A stretch of 64,000 nucleotides of DNA from Bradyrhizobium sp. BTAi1 (lineage in GTDB: Bacteria > Pseudomonadota > Alphaproteobacteria > Rhizobiales > Xanthobacteraceae): NCBI RefSeq assembly GCF_000015165.1, contig NC_009485.1, positions 2,024,001 to 2,088,000 of the forward strand. Direction: 5' to 3'. Made by a program: the position numbers and the translations under genes. How positions within the stretch are numbered: the first letter of the stretch is position 1; each line of letters opens with the position of its first letter. The notes beneath the pieces are model-generated. The model was not told the DNA's origin and did no database searches. It saw only the letters and a list, made by a program, of their open reading frames with translations. Positions 28,089 to 37,608 of the stretch are shown here, piece by piece.

Positions 28089-28247
28089 TGTCGTCCCGGA
28101 CAAGCGCGCAACGCGCGCGCCGATCCGGGACCCATAGCCCCAGGGAGACGTGCGAGGCACCATTCGCCCAGCCAGGACCGCCAGGGTGTGGGTCCCGGGT
28201 CAGCATCCGCCGCCGCTTTCGCGTTGCCGGGCTTGCCCGGGACGACA
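28089..28247. repeat. Bradyrhizobium-type dispersed intergenic palindrome
   Basis: Terminal arms TGTCGTCCCGGACAAGC and GCTTGCCCGGGACGACA pair with one mismatch in 17. Nested arms GATCCGGGACCCA (28122-28134) and TGGGTCCCGGGTC (28189-28201) pair with one mismatch in 13. From memory, elements beginning CGTCCCGGACAAGCGCG and ending GCCCGGGACGAC are widely scattered between genes in Bradyrhizobium. Size about 159 bp. No coding capacity. Confidence 0.7.
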
Positions 28248-28465
28248 TCTTCTATGGGGGCGGCTGCGGGGGGGCAACGACAAGGCACGGGATGGACCGC
28301 CGGCGCCAATCAGGTCCTGCGCTATCATCCCCCACCGGCGGGGAGCGAGCCCCGTTGAGCGGCGCTCTCTTAAGGGGATGAGCGGACGGGCGGCTGCGCG
28401 GGGGCGGAGAGACCGTAAAAAATCGGGGTCAGGTCCAAATATCAATAGATCTCAAAGGCTTGTGA

Positions 28466-28483
28466 CTGTCATCTGAGTGTCAT
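28466..28483 (+). promoter_or_regulatory. Pho box upstream of pstS
   Basis: CTGTCAT-CTGA-GTGTCAT is two direct 7-bp PhoB half sites spaced by 4 nt, a near-perfect match to the Pho box. A TATAAA at 28492-28497 follows 8 nt downstream and can serve as the -10 element, with the Pho box replacing the -35 element. It predicts induction of pstSCAB-phoU-phoB under phosphate starvation. Confidence 0.9.
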
Positions 28484-28581
28484 TGAACCTTTATAAAAGC
28501 GGCACCGAGGCCCCGTAAAGCGGCCGGGGAAGCGCAATCGGGCGCACATGGCGCTTCGCTTCCCGAGCATGGAGACCAGCT

Positions 28582-29592
28582 ATGAATTTCGTCAAAGCTA
28601 TCGTCGCTGCCGGCTTGGTCGCCGCATCGACGTCGGCATTCGCTGCCGACATCACCGGCGCGGGCGCGACGTTCCCGTTCCCGATCTATTCCAAGTGGGC
28701 TGACGCCTACAAGAAGGAGACCGGCAACGGTCTGAACTACCAGTCGATCGGCTCCGGCGGCGGCATCAAGCAGATCCAGGCCAAGACCGTGACCTTCGGC
28801 GCCACCGACGCGCCGCTCAAGGCCGAGCAGCTCGAGAAGGACGGCCTGGTGCAGTGGCCGATGGTGATGGGTGGTATCGTGCCGGTCGTCAACCTCGAGG
28901 GCGTGAAGCCTGGCGAGATGGTGCTGGACGGCGAGACGCTGGCCAACATCTATCTCGGCAAGATCACCAAGTGGGATGACGCCGCGATCAAGAAGCTGAA
29001 CCCGAGCGTCAAGCTGCCGAGCGATGCCATCGCTGTGGTTCGCCGCTCCGACGGTTCGGGCACGACCTTCAACTTCACCTACTACCTCTCCGAAGTCAGC
29101 GCTGACTGGAAGAGCAAGGTCGGCTCCAACACCGCGGTCGAATGGCCGGTCGGCGTCGGCGCCAAGGGCAATGAGGGCGTGTCGGGCAACATCAGCCAGA
29201 CCAAGAACTCGATCGGCTATGTCGAGTATGCCTATGCCAAGCAGAACAAGCTGACCTACACCGCCATGGTCAACAAGACCGGCAAGACCGTGCAGCCGAC
29301 CGTCGAGGCCTTCCAGGCCGCGGCCGCCAACGCCGATTGGGCCAAGGCTCCCGGCTACTATGTGATTCTCGCCAACCAGCAGGGCGAAAAGTCCTGGCCG
29401 ATGACGGCCGCGACCTTCATCCTGATGCACAAGGAGCCGACCGACAAGGCGGCCTCCGCCGAAGCCATCAAGTTCTTCAAGTGGTCGTTCGAGAAGGGCG
29501 ACAAGATGGCTGAGGAGCTCGACTACATCCCGATGCCCGACAACGTCGTGAAGCTGATCGAGAAGACCTGGTCCTCGGACATCAAGAGCTGA
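28582..29592 (+). CDS. pstS: Phosphate ABC transporter substrate-binding protein PstS
   Basis: Encodes 336 aa. Residues 1-22 are a signal peptide cleaved after AFA. The mature N-terminus [20 protein letters not shown] and the phosphate-binding loops ([26 protein letters not shown]) are typical of PstS. It binds inorganic phosphate in the periplasm with high affinity. A Pho box lies about 100 nt upstream and a strong hairpin directly follows the gene, which would let pstS be expressed above the rest of the operon. Confidence 0.97.
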   Translation: MNFVKAIVAAGLVAASTSAFAADITGAGATFPFPIYSKWADAYKKETGNGLNYQSIGSGGGIKQIQAKTVTFGATDAPLKAEQLEKDGLVQWPMVMGGIVPVVNLEGVKPGEMVLDGETLANIYLGKITKWDDAAIKKLNPSVKLPSDAIAVVRRSDGSGTTFNFTYYLSEVSADWKSKVGSNTAVEWPVGVGAKGNEGVSGNISQTKNSIGYVEYAYAKQNKLTYTAMVNKTGKTVQPTVEAFQAAAANADWAKAPGYYVILANQQGEKSWPMTAATFILMHKEPTDKAASAEAIKFFKWSFEKGDKMAEELDYIPMPDNVVKLIEKTWSSDIKS

Positions 29593-29609
29593 CGCCTTTC
29601 GCGCCAGAC

Positions 29610-29635
29610 CCCCTCTCCCGTCACCGGGAGAGGGG
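29610..29635 (+). terminator. Hairpin between pstS and pstC
   Basis: CCCCTCTCCCG (29610-29620) pairs perfectly with CGGGAGAGGGG (29625-29635) around a 4-nt loop. There is no U tract, so it is more likely an mRNA-stabilising or attenuating element than a full terminator; such elements are common after binding-protein genes. Confidence 0.6.
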
Positions 29636-29654
29636 ACATGATCGGGGTTGAAGC

Positions 29655-30686
29655 GTGCTGAAAAAACAGGGGGCAGAATTGGCAGACATGGCGGTTCAAA
29701 CCGAAGTCAGCGATATCGCGGCTGCTGCCGGGCCCTATGACCGGGCGCGCGCGCTGAGCGCCTTCAAGCTCGGTGACGTCACTTTCTATTGGATCACGCG
29801 GCTCGCGGCGATCTCGGTGCTGCTGATCCTCGGCGGCATTATCGTCTCGCTCATCATCGGCGCCTGGCCGGCGATGAAGGCCTACGGTTTCGAATTCCTC
29901 TGGACGCGGCGCTGGGCGCCGTCGGCGGATCCGCCGGTGCTGGGTGCGCTCGGCCCGATCTACGGCACGCTGGTCACGTCCTTCATCGCCATGTTGATCG
30001 CCATTCCGGTCGGTCTCGGCATCGCGATCTTCCTCACCGAGCTGTGCCCGCAATGGCTGCGCCGCCCGATCGGCATCGCGATCGAGCTGCTGGCCGGCAT
30101 TCCCTCGATCATCTACGGCATGTGGGGCTTCTTCGTGCTGGGCCCGTTCCTGGCCTATAATTTCCAGCCGTTCATGATCAGCCTCTGCGCCAACATTCCG
30201 GTGCTGCAGGACATCTTCGCCGGCCCGCCATCCTATCTCAGCCTGTTCAATGCCTCGCTGATCCTGGCGATCATGGTGCTGCCCTTCATCACGGCCATCT
30301 CGGTCGACGTGTTCAAGACGGTGCCGCCTGTGCTGAAGGAGGCGGCCTATGGCGTCGGCTGCACCACCTGGGAGGTCGTGCGCAGCGTCGTCATTCCCTA
30401 TACAAGGGTCGGCGTGATCGGCGGCATCATGCTGGCGCTCGGCCGGGCCCTCGGCGAGACCATGGCGGTGACCTTCATCATCGGCAACTCGTTCCGGATC
30501 TCGTCATCGATCTTTGCGCCGGGTACGACGATCTCGGCCGCGATCGCCTCCGAGTTCCAGGAGAGCGACGGTCTGCACCAGTCGAGCCTGATCCTGCTCG
30601 GTCTCTTGCTGTTCGTTCTGACATTCTTCGTGCTCGCGGCAGCCCGTCTGATGCTGATGCGGCTCGAGACCAAGGCGGGGAAATAG
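29655..30686 (+). CDS. pstC: Phosphate ABC transporter permease PstC
   Basis: Encodes 343 aa from GTG 29655; ATG 29688 is an alternative that removes 11 residues. It is an integral membrane protein with about six helices; the IELLAGIPSIIYGMWGFFVLGPF segment and the permease loop (EAAYGVGCTTWEVVRSVVIPYTRVGVIGGIMLALGRALGETMAV) are diagnostic. It forms the phosphate channel with PstA. It is 3 nt from pstA. Confidence 0.95.
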   Translation: MLKKQGAELADMAVQTEVSDIAAAAGPYDRARALSAFKLGDVTFYWITRLAAISVLLILGGIIVSLIIGAWPAMKAYGFEFLWTRRWAPSADPPVLGALGPIYGTLVTSFIAMLIAIPVGLGIAIFLTELCPQWLRRPIGIAIELLAGIPSIIYGMWGFFVLGPFLAYNFQPFMISLCANIPVLQDIFAGPPSYLSLFNASLILAIMVLPFITAISVDVFKTVPPVLKEAAYGVGCTTWEVVRSVVIPYTRVGVIGGIMLALGRALGETMAVTFIIGNSFRISSSIFAPGTTISAAIASEFQESDGLHQSSLILLGLLLFVLTFFVLAAARLMLMRLETKAGK

Positions 30687-30689
30687 CTC

Positions 30690-31565
30690 ATGACTGCCAT
30701 TGACGCTCAGCCCAGTCCCGTCAATCCGATCTACACGCGCCGGCGCCGCACCGACATCGTGGTCCGTGGCCTCTGTTTTGCTGCCGCCGCGTTCGGCGTC
30801 ACCTGGCTGGCGCTGATCCTATTCACGCTGTTCTATAACGGTCTGGCCGGGCTCAGCCTGCAGGTCTTTACCGCTGATACGCCGCCGCCGGGATCGAGCG
30901 ACGGCGGTCTGCGCAACGCCATCGTCGGCTCGATCATGATGACCATCATCGGCGTCGGCATCGGCGCGCCGCTCGGCCTGTTCGCCGGCACCTATCTCGC
31001 CGAATATGGCCGCAACGACCGCCTGACCTCGGTAATCCGTTTCATCAACGACATCCTGCTGTCGGCGCCGTCGATCATCATCGGCCTGTTCATCTACGGT
31101 GCGGTCGTGGTGCCGATGGGCGGCTTCTCGGCGATCGCCGGCTCGCTGGCGCTGGCGGTGATCGTGATCCCCGTGGTGCTGAGAACCACCGAGGACATGC
31201 TGCTGCTGGTGCCCAATCCGCTGCGTGAGGCAGCCTCGGCGCTCGGCCTGCCGCGCTCGCTGGTGATCCGGCGGATCGCTTACCGCGCCGCGCGCTCCGG
31301 CCTCATCACCGGTGTGCTGCTGGCAACCGCCCGTGTCGCCGGCGAGACCGCGCCGCTGCTGTTCACCGCGCTGTCGAACCAGTTCTGGAGCATGAACCTC
31401 TCCAAGACGATGGCGAACCTGCCGGTGACCATCAACAACTTCGTCCAGAGCCCCTATGCCTACTGGAAACAGCTGGCCTGGAGCGGCGCCCTTCTGATCA
31501 CCTTGACCGTGCTGGCCCTGAACATCGGTGCGCGCATCCTGGGCGCCGAGAGGAGCTCGAAATGA
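30690..31565 (+). CDS. pstA: Phosphate ABC transporter permease PstA
   Basis: Encodes 291 aa. The [27 protein letters not shown] segment and the loop [51 protein letters not shown] identify PstA. It pairs with PstC in the membrane. The end overlaps the start of pstB by 4 nt (ATGA). Confidence 0.95.
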   Translation: MTAIDAQPSPVNPIYTRRRRTDIVVRGLCFAAAAFGVTWLALILFTLFYNGLAGLSLQVFTADTPPPGSSDGGLRNAIVGSIMMTIIGVGIGAPLGLFAGTYLAEYGRNDRLTSVIRFINDILLSAPSIIIGLFIYGAVVVPMGGFSAIAGSLALAVIVIPVVLRTTEDMLLLVPNPLREAASALGLPRSLVIRRIAYRAARSGLITGVLLATARVAGETAPLLFTALSNQFWSMNLSKTMANLPVTINNFVQSPYAYWKQLAWSGALLITLTVLALNIGARILGAERSSK

Positions 31566-32383
31566 CCGACATGTCCGTATCCGTGAGCAGCCCGACGGCC
31601 GCCATTCCCGCCAAGTCGCTGCCGGAGGCGCCGGCCAAGGTGATCGCGCGAAATCTGAACTTCTATTACGGCGATCATCACGCGCTGAAGAACATCAACC
31701 TGTCGCTCGGCACCAACCGCGTCACCGCGTTCATCGGTCCGTCCGGCTGCGGCAAGTCGACTTTGCTGCGCATCTTCAACCGGATGTACGATCTCTATCC
31801 GGGCCAGCGCGCCACCGGCCAGCTGATGCTGGACAGCACCAACATCCTCGATCCCAAGCTCGACCTGAACCTGCTGCGCGCCCGGGTCGGCATGGTGTTC
31901 CAGAAGCCGACGCCGTTCCCGATGACGATCTACGAGAACATCGCCTTCGGCATCCGCCTCTATGAGAAGATCTCGAAGTCCGAGATGGACGACCGGGTCG
32001 AGAAGGCGCTGCGCGGCGGCGCGCTGTGGAACGAGGTCAAGGACAAGCTCAACGCCTCCGGCCTGTCGCTGTCCGGCGGCCAGCAGCAGCGCCTGTGCAT
32101 CGCGCGTACCGTGGCTGTCAGGCCCGAAGTGATCCTGTTCGACGAGCCTTGCTCGGCGCTCGATCCGATTTCGACCGCCAAGGTCGAGGAGCTGATCCAG
32201 GAACTCTCGGAGAACTATACGATCGCGATCGTCACGCATAACATGCAGCAGGCGGCGCGTGTCTCCGACAAGACCGCCTTCATGTATCTCGGCGAGTTGA
32301 TCGAGTTCGACGACACCAGCAAGATCTTCACCTCGCCGAGCGATCGGCGGACCCAGGATTACATCACCGGCCGGTTCGGCTGA
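31562..32383 (+). CDS. pstB: Phosphate ABC transporter ATPase PstB
   Basis: Encodes 273 aa. Walker A GPSGCGKS, the PstB-specific [24 protein letters not shown], signature [13 protein letters not shown] and Walker [13 protein letters not shown] are all present. It powers phosphate import and, with PhoU, takes part in phosphate signalling to PhoR. phoU follows after 33 nt. Confidence 0.97.
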   Translation: MTDMSVSVSSPTAAIPAKSLPEAPAKVIARNLNFYYGDHHALKNINLSLGTNRVTAFIGPSGCGKSTLLRIFNRMYDLYPGQRATGQLMLDSTNILDPKLDLNLLRARVGMVFQKPTPFPMTIYENIAFGIRLYEKISKSEMDDRVEKALRGGALWNEVKDKLNASGLSLSGGQQQRLCIARTVAVRPEVILFDEPCSALDPISTAKVEELIQELSENYTIAIVTHNMQQAARVSDKTAFMYLGELIEFDDTSKIFTSPSDRRTQDYITGRFG

Positions 32384-32416
32384 CGCCGACAGCATCATTG
32401 CCTTCAGGAGATCATC

Positions 32417-33133
32417 ATGGCCAGTGAACATACCGCCAAGGCGTTCGACAGCGATCTGCAGGATCTGACCCGGCTCGTGTCGGAGATGGGCGGTCTCGCC
32501 GAGCGGCTGATTGTCGACTCCGTCGACGCACTGGTTCGGCGTGACGTCGCGCTCGGCCAGAAGGTCGTCGCCGCCGATGCCGAGGTCGACAAGCTGCAGC
32601 GCATCATCGAGGAGCGCGCCGTGCTGACCATCGCGCGCCGGCAGCCGATGGCGGTTGACCTGCGCGAGATCGTCGGCGCGATGCGCGTCGCCACTGATCT
32701 CGAGCGCATCGGCGACCTCGCGAAGAACATCGGCAAGCGGGTTGCTGCGCTGGAAAGTGATTTCCATCCGCTCAAGCTGATCCGTGGCCTTGAGCACATG
32801 ACGGATCTCGTGCAGTCGCAGGTCAAGTCGGTATTGGATGCCTATGCGGCGCATGACCTGCCGGCTGCGATGGCGGTGTGGAAGGGCGACGAGGAGGTCG
32901 ATGCCATCTGCACCTCGCTGTTCCGCGAACTGCTGACCTACATGATGGAAGATCCGCGCAACATCTCGTTCTGCATCCATCTGATGTTCTGCGCCAAGAA
33001 TATCGAGCGGATGGGCGACCACGCGACCAATATCGCGGAGACGGTGTTCTACATGATCGAGGGCCAGGCGATGGTCGACAAGCGTCCGAAGGGCGACATG
33101 ACGAGCTTCGCCACCACGGTCCCCGGCAACTGA
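32417..33133 (+). CDS. phoU: Phosphate signalling regulator PhoU
   Basis: Encodes 238 aa of two helical PhoU repeats, each with the E/DxxxD metal-binding patterns (DAEVDKLQ in the first half, DEEVDAICTSL in the second) and LREIVGAMRVATDLERIGDLAKNI. PhoU inhibits PhoR signalling when phosphate is plentiful. CAGGAG lies 9 nt before the ATG. phoB follows after 16 nt. Confidence 0.95.
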   Translation: MASEHTAKAFDSDLQDLTRLVSEMGGLAERLIVDSVDALVRRDVALGQKVVAADAEVDKLQRIIEERAVLTIARRQPMAVDLREIVGAMRVATDLERIGDLAKNIGKRVAALESDFHPLKLIRGLEHMTDLVQSQVKSVLDAYAAHDLPAAMAVWKGDEEVDAICTSLFRELLTYMMEDPRNISFCIHLMFCAKNIERMGDHATNIAETVFYMIEGQAMVDKRPKGDMTSFATTVPGN

Positions 33134-33149
33134 GAGAGACTCGTTCGAT

Positions 33150-33857
33150 ATGACTGCGCGCATCCTGGTGGTGGAAGATGAAGAGGCGCTGACCACGCTC
33201 CTGCGCTATAATCTGGAGACCGAGGGCTACGAGGTCGAGACCGTGGGGCGGGGCGACGAGGCCGACACGCGGCTGAAGGAGCGCGTTCCCGATCTCGTGG
33301 TGCTCGACTGGATGCTGCCGGGCCTGTCCGGCATCGAACTGTGCCGCCGGTTGCGGACGCGGCCCGAGACCAAGCAGCTGCCGATCATCATGCTGACGGC
33401 GCGCGGCGAGGAGAGCGAGCGCGTGCGCGGCCTGGCGACCGGGGCGGACGACTATATCGTCAAGCCGTTCTCGGTCCCTGAGCTGCTGGCGCGGGTGAAG
33501 GGTCTGCTGCGGCGGGCGAGCCCGGAGCGGCTGGCGACGGTGCTGTCCTATGGGGACATCGAGCTCGACCGCGAGAAGCGCCGGGTGGCGCGCTCGGGCC
33601 GGCCGATCGATCTCGGCCCGACCGAATACCGCCTGCTCGAATTCTTCCTCGAGCATCCGGGCCGCGTGTTCAGCCGTGAGCAGTTGCTCGACAGCGTCTG
33701 GGGCCGGGATATCTATATCGACGAGCGCACGGTGGACGTCCATATCGGCCGCCTGCGCAAGCTGCTCAATCCCGGCCGCGAGCAGGATCCGATCCGCACG
33801 GTGCGCGGCGCCGGCTATGCGCTCGACGACCGCTTCGCCAAGAGCGAGCAGGCGTAA
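33150..33857 (+). CDS. phoB: Phosphate regulon response regulator PhoB
   Basis: Encodes 235 aa: receiver domain (1 to about 120) with acidic pocket DEE, phospho-acceptor Asp in VVLDWMLPG (about residue 53) and KPF lysine, then an OmpR-type winged helix (about 135-230, GPTEYRLLEFFLEHPGRVFSREQLLD). It binds Pho boxes such as the one before pstS, so the operon is probably autoregulated. The usual kinase PhoR is not in the window. Confidence 0.95.
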   Translation: MTARILVVEDEEALTTLLRYNLETEGYEVETVGRGDEADTRLKERVPDLVVLDWMLPGLSGIELCRRLRTRPETKQLPIIMLTARGEESERVRGLATGADDYIVKPFSVPELLARVKGLLRRASPERLATVLSYGDIELDREKRRVARSGRPIDLGPTEYRLLEFFLEHPGRVFSREQLLDSVWGRDIYIDERTVDVHIGRLRKLLNPGREQDPIRTVRGAGYALDDRFAKSEQA

Positions 33858-33952
33858 GCGCGGGGCAGCCGTTTTGCGCGCGGCCATGGGGCTGCCGTCT
33901 TGATCCGGTCTGCTGGTCTCCCCATCATGATGACCGGGATGCCGCGGACGCG

Positions 33953-35269
33953 ATGATCAGGACAATTGCTCTCGTCTTAGCCGTGTGGCTCGCCGCCATT
34001 GTGCCCGGTTCGGCCGCCGAACTCGAGGAGGCCGTGGCCGCGGCGGCCAATGGCCAGCACGCCATGGCGATGCGGCGGCTGATGCCGCTGGCGGCCAAAG
34101 GCGATGCGCGGGCGCAGTTCGATGTCGGCTTCATGCAGGCGTTCGGCTGGGGTGTGCCGCGCAACCCTGCCGAGGCGATGGCCTGGTACCGGAAGGCGGC
34201 GGATCAGGGCCTCGCCGTCGCGCAGCATTATCTCGGCGTCGCCTATTACAATGGCGAAGGCGTCGCCCGCGATCATGGCGAAGCCAGCCGATGGTTTTCT
34301 CGCGCCGCGGCCCAGGGCTTCGCCCAGTCGCAATATATGCTCGGCCTGATGATGCTCGACGGGCGGGTGGTCGCGCAGGATGTCGTGCAGGGCTATGCCT
34401 GGCTGGTCATGGCGGGGCGAAATGGCGTGCGGTCCGCGGGCCGCGAGGTCCAGCGTGTCGCGTTGAGTGAGGCGCAGCGGCGACAGGCGGAGCAGGCCAT
34501 CGCGGCCTGGCGGCCCAAGCCGGAAGCGGCCGATTCAGGCATTGCCAATCCGCGGCCCGAGCAACTGCTCGGGCTCGACCGGCACATCGGCGAGGTCGTG
34601 GATCCCACGGCGTGGCCGGCATCATCGATCGGCGTCGTCACCGTGGCCCAATACAGCACGGGCGGTTCGTGCACGGGCACGCTGGTGGCGCCGCGCCTGG
34701 TGCTCACGGCCGCGCATTGCGTCTTCAACGGCGTCGCCCAGGTCAGTCCCGGCAACGTCCACTTCCTGGCCGGCATGAACAAGGGCACGCCGGCAGCCTC
34801 GTCGATTGCCGACAAGCTGATCGTGGCGCCGGACTTCGCGCCGATCCAGCACGACAAATGGTCGCTTGACCGCTCGCGCGCCGATTGGGCCCTGATTGTC
34901 CTGAAGGATGCGCTGCCGTCGCGGCCGGTGGCGGTCACAGCGCTCACGCGCGAGCAACTTGCGGCGGCGACGGCGGCCGGGACGATTTCGGAGATCGGCT
35001 ACGGCCAGGAGCGGCGTTATTCGCCGACCGGACAGCGCAATTGCAGCGCCGGCATGACTGAGGATGCTCGGCTGCTGACGGTGCATTGCTTGGCGAATTT
35101 CGGCTATTCGGGCTCGCCGATCCTGGCCGAGATCGGCGGCGAGACGGTCGTCGTCGGCATCTTCTCGGCGTTCCATGAGGAGACCCGGCTGATGTTCGCC
35201 GCGCCGGCCAGCGGGTTCGAGGCCGCTGTCAGGCGCGAGATCGCGGCGCAAAGCGCCTCGGTCCGGTGA
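33953..35269 (+). CDS. Exported Sel1-repeat / trypsin-like serine protease fusion
   Basis: Encodes 438 aa. Residues 1-22 form a signal peptide. Residues about 35-180 hold Sel1-like repeats (A...FDVGFMQAFGWGVPRNPAEAMAWYRKAADQG, then two further copies). Residues about 215-430 form a chymotrypsin-fold protease with His in VLTAAHC, Asp in RADWALIVL and Ser in GYSGSPIL, so the catalytic triad is complete. The combination suggests a periplasmic protease recruited by protein-protein contacts. The neighbours (phoB, hupN) do not suggest a substrate. It is monocistronic and unlinked to the hup operon by spacing (180 nt). Confidence 0.85.
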   Translation: MIRTIALVLAVWLAAIVPGSAAELEEAVAAAANGQHAMAMRRLMPLAAKGDARAQFDVGFMQAFGWGVPRNPAEAMAWYRKAADQGLAVAQHYLGVAYYNGEGVARDHGEASRWFSRAAAQGFAQSQYMLGLMMLDGRVVAQDVVQGYAWLVMAGRNGVRSAGREVQRVALSEAQRRQAEQAIAAWRPKPEAADSGIANPRPEQLLGLDRHIGEVVDPTAWPASSIGVVTVAQYSTGGSCTGTLVAPRLVLTAAHCVFNGVAQVSPGNVHFLAGMNKGTPAASSIADKLIVAPDFAPIQHDKWSLDRSRADWALIVLKDALPSRPVAVTALTREQLAAATAAGTISEIGYGQERRYSPTGQRNCSAGMTEDARLLTVHCLANFGYSGSPILAEIGGETVVVGIFSAFHEETRLMFAAPASGFEAAVRREIAAQSASVR

Positions 35270-35449
35270 GGCGGGGCAGGCGAAGGTCTTCAGCGGCTGG
35301 TCATTGTTTGTGCGTGACCGGACAGCGGATTGCCACAGAGGCTGGCCGATCCAGGCGAGACGGGGGGTGAACGGCGCGAATTCGGCCTGATCTGGGCCGG
35401 GCGGAGCAAGGCTTGCCAATTGGCGCGAGACTTGCTCTCCTGCCTGAGT

Positions 35450-36577
35450 ATGACGATTTTCCCAATTGATCATCCCCAGCCTCCGCGCGCAGCGCCGGCC
35501 TGGCTGCAGACCGCGGGCGGCCGCAATGTCGCGCTGCTGGCCGGTCTCGTGCTCTCCAACGCGCTTGCCTGGGCCTGGGCGTTTGCGCTCTATGCCGACC
35601 GTCCCGCCATCGTCGGCACGGCCATGCTGGCCTGGCTACTTGGATTGCGCCATGCGGTTGACGCCGACCACATCGCTGCGATCGACAACGTGGTCCGCAA
35701 GCTGGTGCAGGAGGGGGACACGCCGCGCGCTGCGGGTCTCTATTTCGCGCTCGGACATTCGAGCGTCGTCGTCATCGCCACCATTATCGTCAGCCTGGTC
35801 GCCGGCGCCGATCTGTTGAGCGGGGACAGCGCAATTCGGGCGATCGGTGGTGCCATCGGCACCTCGGTTTCGGCCGGCTTCCTGCTGCTGATCGCATTCG
35901 CGAACCTCGTTCTGTTCGTCAATCTGTGGCGGCGCCCGGCAGTGTCGCAGCAGTCCGAAATGGCAGACACGGCAAGTGCAGGGCGGGGCGTTCTCATTCG
36001 TCTGCTGCGTCCTGTGCTGCGCCTCGTGGACCGCGCCTGGCACATGTATCCGCTCGGGTTCCTGTTCGGCCTCGGCTTCGATACCGCGAGCGAGATCGGT
36101 CTCCTCAGCCTTTCTGCGACCGAAGCAGCGCGCGGCGCGAGCCTCGCCCATGTGCTGGTGTTCCCGGCGTTGTTCGCTGCGGCGATGGCGACCGTCGATA
36201 CGGCCGACAGCATGCTGATGGTCGGAGCCTATCGTTGGGCGCTGACGGATCCCGCGCGCAAGCGACGCTACAATCTGGTGATCACCGGAACGTCGGTCGC
36301 GATCGCGCTGGTGATCGGCGGCGTCGAGGCGGTGACGTTGCTGGCGCCACGGCTTGGCGCTCAGGGCGGCTGGACGGATGTCGCGGTGGCGCTGGGCGAT
36401 GACATCGGCAATCTCGGGATCGTCGCGGTCGGCCTGTTCGGACTGATCTGGGCCGGCGCCGTGCTGCTCGGCCGTCGTCGTGGCTCCGAGCGCAGGCCGT
36501 GCGACGCGCTTGCCAGTACTCACGCTGCGGCGTTAAACCCGAGAGCACCACCAGGCGGAATGCCCGGCGCGAAATAG
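35450..36577 (+). CDS. hupN: High-affinity nickel permease, HupN/HoxN/NixA family
   Basis: About 375 aa from ATG 35450. The frame is open to 35330, but MTIFPIDHPQPP is a better start. It is an eight-helix membrane protein; the nickel signature RHAVDADHIAAIDN (HxxxxDH) and the second motif LGFDTASEIGLL are intact. It imports Ni2+ for hydrogenase and urease assembly. It ends 14 nt before the possible hupU start, in the usual hupN-hupUV arrangement of Bradyrhizobium. Confidence 0.9.
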   Translation: MTIFPIDHPQPPRAAPAWLQTAGGRNVALLAGLVLSNALAWAWAFALYADRPAIVGTAMLAWLLGLRHAVDADHIAAIDNVVRKLVQEGDTPRAAGLYFALGHSSVVVIATIIVSLVAGADLLSGDSAIRAIGGAIGTSVSAGFLLLIAFANLVLFVNLWRRPAVSQQSEMADTASAGRGVLIRLLRPVLRLVDRAWHMYPLGFLFGLGFDTASEIGLLSLSATEAARGASLAHVLVFPALFAAAMATVDTADSMLMVGAYRWALTDPARKRRYNLVITGTSVAIALVIGGVEAVTLLAPRLGAQGGWTDVAVALGDDIGNLGIVAVGLFGLIWAGAVLLGRRRGSERRPCDALASTHAAALNPRAPPGGMPGAK

Positions 36578-36591
36578 CAGCGGAACCCACG

Positions 36592-37608
36592 ATGGTCGGC
36601 GCGGAGGGAATGACCAGGATGTTGTGGCTGCAGGGCGCGAGCTGCGGCGGCTGCACCATGTCCATTCTGGAAAGCGGCGCCTCCGGCTGGTTCGACGAAC
36701 TGCGCCAGTCCGGCATCGATCTGGTGTGGCATCCCTCCGTCAGCGAGGAGACCGGCGAGGAAGCCGCGGAACTGCTCGAGGCCATCCGCGACGGGCGCGA
36801 GCGGCTCGATCTGCTGGTGCTCGAAGGCTCGGTCGCCCGGGGCCCTAACCTGAGCGGCCGCTTCAACATGCTGGCGGGCACCAACCGCTCAATCTATCAT
36901 TGGCTGCTCGATCTCGCCCCGCTGGCCGACTATGTCGTCGCGGTCGGCAGCTGCGCGGCTTATGGCGGCATTCCCGCGGCCGGCATCAACCCGACCGATG
37001 CGGTCGGGTTGCAGTTCGAGGGGAGCGACGTCGGCGGCGCGCTAGGGGCGGGTTTCCGCTCGAAGCGCGGGTTGCCGGTGATCAATGTCGCCGGCTGCGC
37101 GCCACACCCCGGCTGGATCATGGAAAGCCTGCTTGCGCTCACGACTGGCGATCTCACCGCCGACGGCCTCGACGCCGTCGGGCGTCCCGCCTTCATCGCC
37201 AACCACCTCGCTCATCATGGCTGCTCGCGCAACGAGTTCTATGAGTTCAAGGCGAGCGCGGAAGCCATGTCGGAGCGGGGCTGTTTGATGGAGCATCTCG
37301 GCTGCCGCGCGACGCAGGCTGTCGGCGACTGCAATCAGCGGTCCTGGAACGGTGGCGGCTCCTGCACCAAGGGCGGCTATGCCTGCATCGCCTGCACCTC
37401 GCCTGGCTTCGAAAGCGCGCAGAACTATCTGCAGACCGCGAAGCTCGCCGGCATTCCCGTCGGGCTTCCGACCGACATGCCCAAGGCGTGGTTCGTCGCG
37501 CTCGCGGCCCTGTCGAAATCGGCGACTCCGCGCCGCGTGCGCGTCAATGCCACGGCTGATCACGTCGTGGTGCCGCCGAGCCGCTCGGGCGACAAGCGCA
37601 GTTCATGA
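36592..37608 (+). CDS. hupU: H2-sensing hydrogenase small subunit HupU
   Basis: About 338 aa from ATG 36592; ATG 36619 has a better-placed GGAGGG (36603-36608) and would give 329 aa. MLWLQGASCGGCTMS begins the iron-sulfur small subunit; further Cys motifs (VGSCAAYGGIP, VAGCAPHPGW, GCSRNEFYEF, CACTSPGF-like region) would coordinate the clusters. There is no Tat signal, as expected for a cytoplasmic regulatory hydrogenase. With HupV it detects H2 and signals to HupT. It overlaps hupV by 4 nt. Confidence 0.93.
   Translation: MVGAEGMTRMLWLQGASCGGCTMSILESGASGWFDELRQSGIDLVWHPSVSEETGEEAAELLEAIRDGRERLDLLVLEGSVARGPNLSGRFNMLAGTNRSIYHWLLDLAPLADYVVAVGSCAAYGGIPAAGINPTDAVGLQFEGSDVGGALGAGFRSKRGLPVINVAGCAPHPGWIMESLLALTTGDLTADGLDAVGRPAFIANHLAHHGCSRNEFYEFKASAEAMSERGCLMEHLGCRATQAVGDCNQRSWNGGGSCTKGGYACIACTSPGFESAQNYLQTAKLAGIPVGLPTDMPKAWFVALAALSKSATPRRVRVNATADHVVVPPSRSGDKRSS

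Larger units (their letters stand above)
27558..28465. other. Gene-poor region with palindromic elements before pstS
   Basis: About 900 nt. Open frames cross it on both strands (for example 27795-28358 rightward) but are low-complexity and lack motifs. Two long palindromic elements occupy 27862-27967 and 28089-28247 and are listed separately. The last 100 nt lead into the Pho box. I see no phoR gene, though phoR sits near pst genes in many relatives. Confidence 0.5.

Noticed and set aside
27795..28358. Rightward 187-codon open frame before pstS
   Set aside because: It runs through two palindromic repeat elements and is low complexity (Pro, Arg, Gly, Ala).
31460..33196. Leftward 578-codon open frame over pstB and phoU
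   Set aside because: Antisense to genes with full family motifs.
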